This document shows, one piece after another, positions 59,682 to 64,000 of a DNA stretch of 64,000 bases; positions within the stretch are counted from its first letter, which is position 1, and every line of letters starts with the position of its first letter. The DNA comes from Aliidiomarina shirensis. Its GTDB lineage: Bacteria; Pseudomonadota; Gammaproteobacteria; Enterobacterales; Alteromonadaceae. A model generated the notes under the pieces. It was given only the letters and a program-made list of their open reading frames with translations. It did not search any database and was not told where the DNA came from. The stretch spans positions 101,049 to 165,048 of the forward strand of contig NZ_PIPP01000006.1 of the NCBI RefSeq assembly GCF_003987345.1. Reading direction: 5' to 3'. The translations under genes were made by a program, and so were the position numbers.

Positions 59682-59705
59682 AAAAAGGCGCCCGAGGGCG
59701 CCTTT
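59682..59705 (-). terminator. Terminator downstream of flagellin gene 1
   Basis: GGCGCC-rich inverted repeat around a CGA loop. On the minus strand it is followed by a T run (A5 at 59682-59686). It lies 38 bases past the stop of the 59743-60567 gene. Confidence 0.85.
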
Positions 59706-59742
59706 AAAGCATACGTAAGGGTAGTGGTTAACCCAGAGTATA

Positions 59743-60567
59743 TTAACCTAATAGTGACAATACAGACTGTGGAACCTGATTTGCTTGTGCAAGTACAGAA
59801 GTACCAGCTTGTTGCAAAATCTGTGCACGTGTCATGTTTGAAACTTCTACTGCGTAATCCGCATCTTCGATACGTGAGCGCGCTGCAGAAAGGTTAGTAG
59901 TAGTGGTGCTGATGTTATCAATCGCTGATTCTAGGCGGTTTTGAATCGCACCCAAACCTGAACGAGATACGTCAACTGCCGCAAGCGCAGCATCAAGATC
60001 AGCTAAGCCAGTAGCGCTAGTTACGTCAAACGCTGCTAAGTCACCAGCACCAGCATTAGTAGAGGCTGCTGAAAAGTCTGCGGCGTCGGCAATGCTTACA
60101 GTGATAGTTTGGCCATCTTTAGAGCCTACTTGGATATCGAAAGTAGTACCGTTACCGAATAACGCGTTACCGTTGAATGTTGATTCATCAACAACACGGT
60201 CAATTTCGGCTAGACGTTGATCTACTTCGTCTTGGATTGATTCAATATCCGCCGCCGAGTTGGTGCCGTTCTGTGCTTGCACAGTTAGCTCACGAACTCG
60301 TTGAATGTTGTCGTTGATTTGATTCAACGCGCCTTCAGCGGTTTGCGCTAGTGAAATACCATCGTTGGCATTACGCTGAGCTTGCGTTAGGCCGCGGATT
60401 TCTGCAGTCATTTTGTTCGCGATAGCTTGACCTGCGGCATCATCTTTTGCGCTATTAATGCGCAAACCAGATGATAAACGCTCCATCGAAGTCTGTAGAG
60501 ACGATTGTGACTTCGATAAGTTCTGCTGGCCAATCAGCGAGGTCATGTTGGTGTTAATTACTGACAT
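59743..60567 (-). CDS. fliC: Flagellin (copy 1 of 4)
   Basis: Filament protein, 274 aa. The N-terminal D0/D1 region (about 1-130) and C-terminal D1/D0 (about 190-274) are those of polar flagellins (start [20 protein letters not shown]; end [21 protein letters not shown]). The middle is short (about 130-200) and unlike the other copies except for [12 protein letters not shown]. There is no large D2/D3 domain. AGAGGGAC precedes the ATG. Its 5' leader and first ~100 codon bases closely match copy 3. Confidence 0.97.
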   Translation of the reverse strand: MSVINTNMTSLIGQQNLSKSQSSLQTSMERLSSGLRINSAKDDAAGQAIANKMTAEIRGLTQAQRNANDGISLAQTAEGALNQINDNIQRVRELTVQAQNGTNSAADIESIQDEVDQRLAEIDRVVDESTFNGNALFGNGTTFDIQVGSKDGQTITVSIADAADFSAASTNAGAGDLAAFDVTSATGLADLDAALAAVDVSRSGLGAIQNRLESAIDNISTTTTNLSAARSRIEDADYAVEVSNMTRAQILQQAGTSVLAQANQVPQSVLSLLG

Positions 60568-60639
60568 AGTTATGTCCCTCTAATTTATAAGTATCGATAT
60601 TGCTATCGATCATCGACAAGTTAATACCGTCATAGAGAA

Positions 60640-60666
60640 TAATCGGCTGATATGCCGCAAACTTTA
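60640..60666 (-). promoter_or_regulatory. Sigma28 promoter of flagellin copy 1
   Basis: Minus strand: TAAAGTTT (60666-60659), 11-base spacer, GCCGATTA (60647-60640). One mismatch in the -10. Confidence 0.92.
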
Positions 60667-60721
60667 GCGCTGATTGTGACTTTTATTGCAAAACACTTAG
60701 TGTGAAAAAATACATTGGGTA

Positions 60722-60785
60722 ATAAAAAGGCCACCCGAAGGTGGCCTAATAAGAACACTTTTATGCACCTCGGCAGAGGTGCATA
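60722..60785 (-). terminator. Tandem hairpins and terminator downstream of flagellin copy 2
   Basis: The first hairpin past the stop is GAGGTGCATA/TATGCACCTC (60776-60785 with 60762-60771, GGCA loop). The second, AGGCCACC/GGTGGCCT (60728-60735 with 60740-60747), runs into a T tract on the minus strand. Confidence 0.88.
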
Positions 60786-60794
60786 AAGTGAGCA

Positions 60795-61649
60795 TTAACC
60801 TAATAGTGACAATACAGACTGTGGAACCTGGTTCGCTTGCGCAAGTACCGAAGTACCGGCTTGCTGTAGGATCTGTGCACGCGTCATGTTTGAAACTTCT
60901 ACTGCGTAGTCCGCATCTTCGATACGTGAACGCGCTGCAGAGAGGTTAGTAGTTGTGGTACTGATGTTATCAATGGCTGATTCTAGGCGGTTTTGAATAG
61001 CACCTAACCCTGAACGCGCTTCATCAACATTAGATAATGCAAAATCCAATACTTCGAGAACACCAGCTGTCGCGCTTCCGCCATCAGCAGATAAATCGAC
61101 TGTAGCTGCTGAATCTACGTCAAAGTTCTCCAATCGGCTGCCAGCGGCAGAACCAAAGCTAGTGGTAACGATTGCTGCAATATCAATGGTTTGCCCATCT
61201 TTAGAGCCAACTTGAATAGAAAAATCATCAGCGCTGTCAAAGATGGAGATACCGTTAAAAGTTGACTCGTCAATCACTCGGCCAATTTCAGACAGGCGGG
61301 CATCTACTTCAGCCTGAATTGACGCTATATCATCGATTGAATTGGTACCGTTTTGTGCCTGTACGGTTAGCTCACGCACACGCTGAATGTTGTCGTTGAT
61401 TTGATTCAACGCGCCTTCAGCGGTTTGCGCTAGTGAAATACCATCATTGGCATTACGCTGAGCTTGCGTTAGGCCGCGAATTTCCGCAGTCATCTTGTTC
61501 GCAATGGCTTGGCCAGCAGCATCATCTTTTGCGCTGTTGATGCGCAAACCAGACGATAAACGCTCCATCGAAGTTTGCAATGAAGATTGCGATTTCGATA
61601 AATTCTGTTGGCCAATCAGCGAGGTCATATTTGTATTAATAACTGACAT
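60795..61649 (-). CDS. fliC: Flagellin (copy 2 of 4)
   Basis: Filament protein, 284 aa, the longest copy. The start is the ATG at 61649 (MSVINTN) with GAGGGAC upstream; the frame stays open 51 bases further but those codons lie in the leader. The conserved ends are as in copy 1. The central segment (about 130-210) has its own sequence with [21 protein letters not shown] content, rich in Asp, Ala and Ser. Its 3' third is nearly identical in DNA to copy 3. Confidence 0.97.
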   Translation of the reverse strand: MSVINTNMTSLIGQQNLSKSQSSLQTSMERLSSGLRINSAKDDAAGQAIANKMTAEIRGLTQAQRNANDGISLAQTAEGALNQINDNIQRVRELTVQAQNGTNSIDDIASIQAEVDARLSEIGRVIDESTFNGISIFDSADDFSIQVGSKDGQTIDIAAIVTTSFGSAAGSRLENFDVDSAATVDLSADGGSATAGVLEVLDFALSNVDEARSGLGAIQNRLESAIDNISTTTTNLSAARSRIEDADYAVEVSNMTRAQILQQAGTSVLAQANQVPQSVLSLLG

Positions 61650-61721
61650 GTTAATGTCCCTCTTCCAGTAGAAATCGACAGTGAAGTCGGTAGTCGACAA
61701 AATTAAAAGTTGTCAAAGAAT

Positions 61722-61748
61722 TTATCGGCTTAAGATGATTAAACTTTA
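61722..61748 (-). promoter_or_regulatory. Sigma28 promoter of flagellin copy 2
   Basis: Minus strand: TAAAGTTT (61748-61741), 11-base spacer, GCCGATAA (61729-61722). Exact consensus, immediately downstream of the copy 3 terminator. Confidence 0.94.
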
Positions 61749-61761
61749 ATCATCTAGGCAT

Positions 61762-61796
61762 AAAAAAAGCAGCCCCTCGAAAGGTGGCTGCTTTTA
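61762..61796 (-). terminator. Terminator downstream of flagellin copy 3
   Basis: AAAAGCAGCC pairs with GGCTGCTTTT. Minus-strand T tract from the A7 run at 61762-61768. Only 13 bases separate it from the next promoter's -35. Confidence 0.88.
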
Positions 61797-61846
61797 TAGA
61801 AATTAGTAATATGTAGATTACTAATTCAACACTAACGAAATAGGAA

Positions 61847-62644
61847 TTAACCTAGTAGTGACAATACAGACTGTGGAACCTGGTTCGCTTGCGCTAGTAC
61901 CGAAGTACCGGCTTGCTGTAGGATCTGTGCACGAGTCATGTTTGAAACTTCTACTGCGTAATCCGCATCTTCGATACGTGAACGCGCTGCAGAAAGGTTA
62001 GTAGTTGTGGTGCTGATGTTATCAATCGCTGATTCTAGGCGGTTTTGAATTGCACCCAAACCTGAACGCGCTTCGTCAACATTGCTTAATGCACCATCAA
62101 GATCCGCTAAAGTCATTGTTCCAAGCGTTGTATCAGCAGGGCTGAAGCCACTAGCTTGAGCAATTGAGATTTCAATAGTTTGAGCGTCTTTAGAACCAAC
62201 TTGAATATCAAAAGTTGTTGCCGCAGCATCTGCAAACAAGGCGTTGCCATTGAAGGTAGATTCGTCGATAACACGATCGATTTCAGCTGAGCGAGCAGTA
62301 ATTTCAGCTTGGATTGAAGCGATGTCGTCTGCTGAGTTGGTGCCGTTTTCAGCTTGTACGGTAAGTTCACGCATGCGCTGCAAGTTGTCGTTGATTTGGT
62401 TCAACGCGCCTTCAGCGGTTTGTGCTAGTGAAATACCATCGTTGGCATTGCGCTGAGCTTGCGTTAGGCCGCGAATTTCCGCAGTCATCTTGTTCGCAAT
62501 CGCTTGGCCAGCGGCATCATCTTTTGCGCTATTAATGCGCAAGCCAGATGATAGGCGTTCCATCGAAGTCTGTAGAGAAGATTGTGACTTCGATAAGTTC
62601 TGCTGGCCAATCAGCGAGGTCATGTTGGTGTTAATTACTGACAT
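61847..62644 (-). CDS. fliC: Flagellin (copy 3 of 4)
   Basis: Filament protein, 265 aa, the shortest copy. The N-terminal and C-terminal conserved regions match the other copies. [13 protein letters not shown] replaces the [13 protein letters not shown] of the other three. The middle (about 130-185) is the smallest of the set. At DNA level its leader and first ~100 bases follow copy 1, and the rest of its conserved parts follow copy 2, so it is a mosaic. Confidence 0.97.
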   Translation of the reverse strand: MSVINTNMTSLIGQQNLSKSQSSLQTSMERLSSGLRINSAKDDAAGQAIANKMTAEIRGLTQAQRNANDGISLAQTAEGALNQINDNLQRMRELTVQAENGTNSADDIASIQAEITARSAEIDRVIDESTFNGNALFADAAATTFDIQVGSKDAQTIEISIAQASGFSPADTTLGTMTLADLDGALSNVDEARSGLGAIQNRLESAIDNISTTTTNLSAARSRIEDADYAVEVSNMTRAQILQQAGTSVLAQANQVPQSVLSLLG

Positions 62645-62716
62645 AGTGATGTCCCTCTAGTTTATAAGTATCGATATTGCTATCGATTATCGACAAGTTA
62701 ATACCGTCATTGATAA

Positions 62717-62743
62717 TAATCGGCAGATTCTCGATAAACTTTA
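62717..62743 (-). promoter_or_regulatory. Sigma28 promoter of flagellin copy 3
   Basis: Minus strand: TAAAGTTT (62743-62736), 11-base spacer, GCCGATTA (62724-62717). Confidence 0.92.
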
Positions 62744-62784
62744 GCTACACGTTTAACTTTTAATGGCGGTTAATAAATGCGCAT

Positions 62785-62808
62785 AAAAAAGGCCACCCGT
62801 AGGTGGCC
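62785..62808 (-). terminator. Terminator downstream of flagellin copy 4
   Basis: GGCCACC (62791-62797) / GGTGGCC (62802-62808) with CGTA loop. Minus-strand T6 from the A run at 62785-62790. Sequence is close to the copy 2 terminator. Confidence 0.9.
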
Positions 62809-62844
62809 AAATATAACGTCACAATATCTACAAAAAGGCTTCGA

Positions 62845-63690
62845 TTAACCCAATAGTGATAATACAGATTGTGGTACTTGGTTAGCCTGAGCCAAAACAG
62901 AAGTACCTGCCTGCTGTAAAATTTGCGCGCGGGTCATGTTCGATACTTCAACAGCATAATCTGCATCTTCGATACGTGAACGTGCTGCAGAAAGGTTAGT
63001 TGTTGTGGTGCTGATGTTATCGATGGCTGATTCTAAGCGGTTTTGAATTGCACCTAAACCTGAACGCGCAACGTCAACTGCGGCAAGCGCGTCGTCTAAT
63101 GTATCTAATGGATCTGCGGTAACTGCACCGGCACCCGCATCGACATTAAATCCAGCAATTGAAAAGCCACTTGCGTCTAACAAGGTGTTCTCGATGGTGA
63201 TTACCTGGCCGTCTTTTGATCCTACTTGAATGTTGAAATCAACAGCAGCTTGGCCATCTGAGGTATTTGTTCCATCGTTGAAGAGTAAATTGCCGTTAAA
63301 AGATGAGTCGTCTACAACGCGTTCTATCTCGTTTAAACGCTCAGTAATTTCAGCTTGGATTGAAGCGATATCGTCCGCTGAGTTGGTACCATTCTGTGCT
63401 TGCACGGTGAGTTCGCGAACACGCTGAATGTTGTCGTTGATTTGGTTCAACGCACCTTCAGCGGTTTGTGCTAATGAAATACCATCGTTGGCATTCCGTT
63501 GCGCTTGGGTCAAACCACGAATTTCCGCTGTCATTTTGTTTGCAATCGCTTGACCCGCGGCATCATCTTTTGCGCTGTTGATGCGTAAGCCAGAAGATAA
63601 GCGCTCCATCGAAGTTTGCAGAGAAGATTGCGACTTCGATAAGTTTTGCTGACCAATTAGCGATGTCATATTGGTGTTAATAACTGACAT
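62845..63690 (-). CDS. fliC: Flagellin (copy 4 of 4)
   Basis: Filament protein, 281 aa, and the most upstream of the array. The N and C termini are identical in protein to the other copies but differ from them in many third codon positions, so it is the oldest split at DNA level. The middle (about 130-205) contains [20 protein letters not shown] and is unlike the others. Its ribosome-binding site is GAGGAAA rather than the GAGGGAC shared by copies 1-3, and its sigma28 promoter is less perfect. Confidence 0.97.
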   Translation of the reverse strand: MSVINTNMTSLIGQQNLSKSQSSLQTSMERLSSGLRINSAKDDAAGQAIANKMTAEIRGLTQAQRNANDGISLAQTAEGALNQINDNIQRVRELTVQAQNGTNSADDIASIQAEITERLNEIERVVDDSSFNGNLLFNDGTNTSDGQAAVDFNIQVGSKDGQVITIENTLLDASGFSIAGFNVDAGAGAVTADPLDTLDDALAAVDVARSGLGAIQNRLESAIDNISTTTTNLSAARSRIEDADYAVEVSNMTRAQILQQAGTSVLAQANQVPQSVLSLLG

Positions 63691-63742
63691 AAGGTATTTC
63701 CTCTTTCGATTAAAGCGCTATCGATTCGCGCGAATGCTCCAT

Positions 63743-63769
63743 TTATCGACCCTATCGAAATATTCTTTA
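63743..63769 (-). promoter_or_regulatory. Sigma28-like promoter of flagellin copy 4
   Basis: Minus strand: TAAAGAAT (63769-63762), 11-base spacer, GTCGATAA (63750-63743). It has three mismatches overall but the right spacing and position. Confidence 0.75.
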
Positions 63770-63819
63770 GAATTTTTTTAAATATTTTTGACTGTCGCTT
63801 GAAAGCACTGAATTATCGT

Positions 63820-63846
63820 TTTAGTTTTCCGTGTCTCGGCCGATAA
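63820..63846 (+). promoter_or_regulatory. Plus-strand sigma28-like promoter facing the group II intron
   Basis: TTTAGTTT (63820-63827), 11-base spacer, GCCGATAA (63839-63846). The -10 is exact and the -35 has two mismatches. It would start transcription about 30 bases before the intron boundary, divergent from flagellin copy 4. Confidence 0.7.
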
Positions 63847-63882
63847 TCTTTCACGATCCACTAACAAACGGAGTTTTTTGTG

Positions 63883-64000
63883 GTGCGCCGGGCACGGCGC
63901 GTAGCGCCTTGACAGGCGCTGTTCCTGTGCAGGTGGTGCTGGCAGGATGACTTGGAGGTGTGAGTCCTCTGTGAGCCCGGTAAGGGGAATCACTAGCTAA
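63883..64000 (+). mobile_element. 5' end of a probable group II intron (continues past the window)
   Basis: GTGCGCC at 63883 matches the conserved GUGYG 5' end of group II introns. It is followed by features of domain I: a hairpin AGCGCC/GGCGCT (63903-63908 with 63915-63920), the GGAGGTGTGAGTCC element (63954-63967), and GAATCACTAGCTAA at the window end, which resembles text common in bacterial intron domain I. The strand is plus, so any reverse transcriptase/maturase gene would lie beyond the window. Subclass is not determined. An antisense frame over this stretch (63778-63993) is not a gene. Confidence 0.8.

Noticed and set aside
59655..59897. 80-codon plus-strand frame opposite the end of flagellin copy 1
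   Set aside because: It is antisense to the conserved flagellin C terminus and passes through its terminator.
63778..63993. 71-codon minus-strand frame at the right end
   Set aside because: It runs antisense through the intron 5' end and the divergent promoter; no family resemblance.

Overview
The window looks like part of a chromosome from a marine gammaproteobacterium of the Alteromonadales, most likely near Idiomarina/Aliidiomarina. This rests on gene content and order (def-fmt-rsmB-trkA back to back with dprA-smg-yrdD-tsaC-hemF, aroE, polA-engB-yihI, a seven-gene Mrp antiporter and a polar-type flagellar cluster). It is an inference; no 16S gene is present. Coding density is high. No tRNA, rRNA, CRISPR array or insertion sequence is visible. 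The only mobile element is the 5' end of a probable group II intron at the right edge.

Layout. 1-4.9 kb: the 3' end of trkH, then trkA, rsmB, fmt and def on the minus strand. 5.0-8.8 kb: dprA, smg, a topoisomerase-type zinc-finger protein, tsaC and hemF on the plus strand. 9.0-14.5 kb: an unrecognised membrane-anchored protein, a truncated globin divergent from aroE with overlapping start codons, an SLC13-type permease with RCK_C domains, and a DUF945 protein. 14.5-15.06 kb: a 0.58 kb gene-free stretch with GATC-rich AT-rich sequence and DnaA-box-like sites. 15.06-24.2 kb: polA, a small-RNA candidate at the spf position, cytochrome c4, engB, an EamA transporter, a DUF885 lipoprotein, a 0.89 kb gene-free region ending in an orphan terminator at the csrC position, yihI and a DUF2489 gene. 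24.3-27.6 kb: a secreted amidohydrolase, then cysE-cysK. 27.7-34.9 kb: the mrpABCDEFG operon divergent from a NaChBac-type sodium channel. 34.9-35.5 kb: an isochorismatase-like hydrolase.

35.5-63.7 kb is flagellar. flgA, flgM and flgN run leftward. flgBCDEFGHIJKL runs rightward and meets fliFGHIJKLMNOPQR, which runs leftward. fliE is transcribed away from fliF. Next come flaG, a DCC-family thioredoxin-fold gene, and four tandem flagellin genes. Sigma28 promoters of the form TAAAGTTT-N11-GCCGATAA can be read directly before flgM, flaG and three flagellins; a weaker version precedes the fourth flagellin and another points rightward into the intron. Each flagellin also has its own terminator.

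How the genes work together. FlgM would hold sigma28 until the hook-basal body built by the flg/fli operons is finished. Its export would then release transcription of the flagellins, flaG and flgM itself. Mrp (Na+ export) and the voltage-gated channel (Na+ entry) would make a sodium cycle suited to a saline or alkaline habitat; a sodium-driven motor would fit but no stator gene is present. The most novel points are the intron sitting behind a sigma28 promoter, the mosaic structure of the flagellin genes, and the two non-coding regions that may encode Csr- and Spot 42-type small RNAs.
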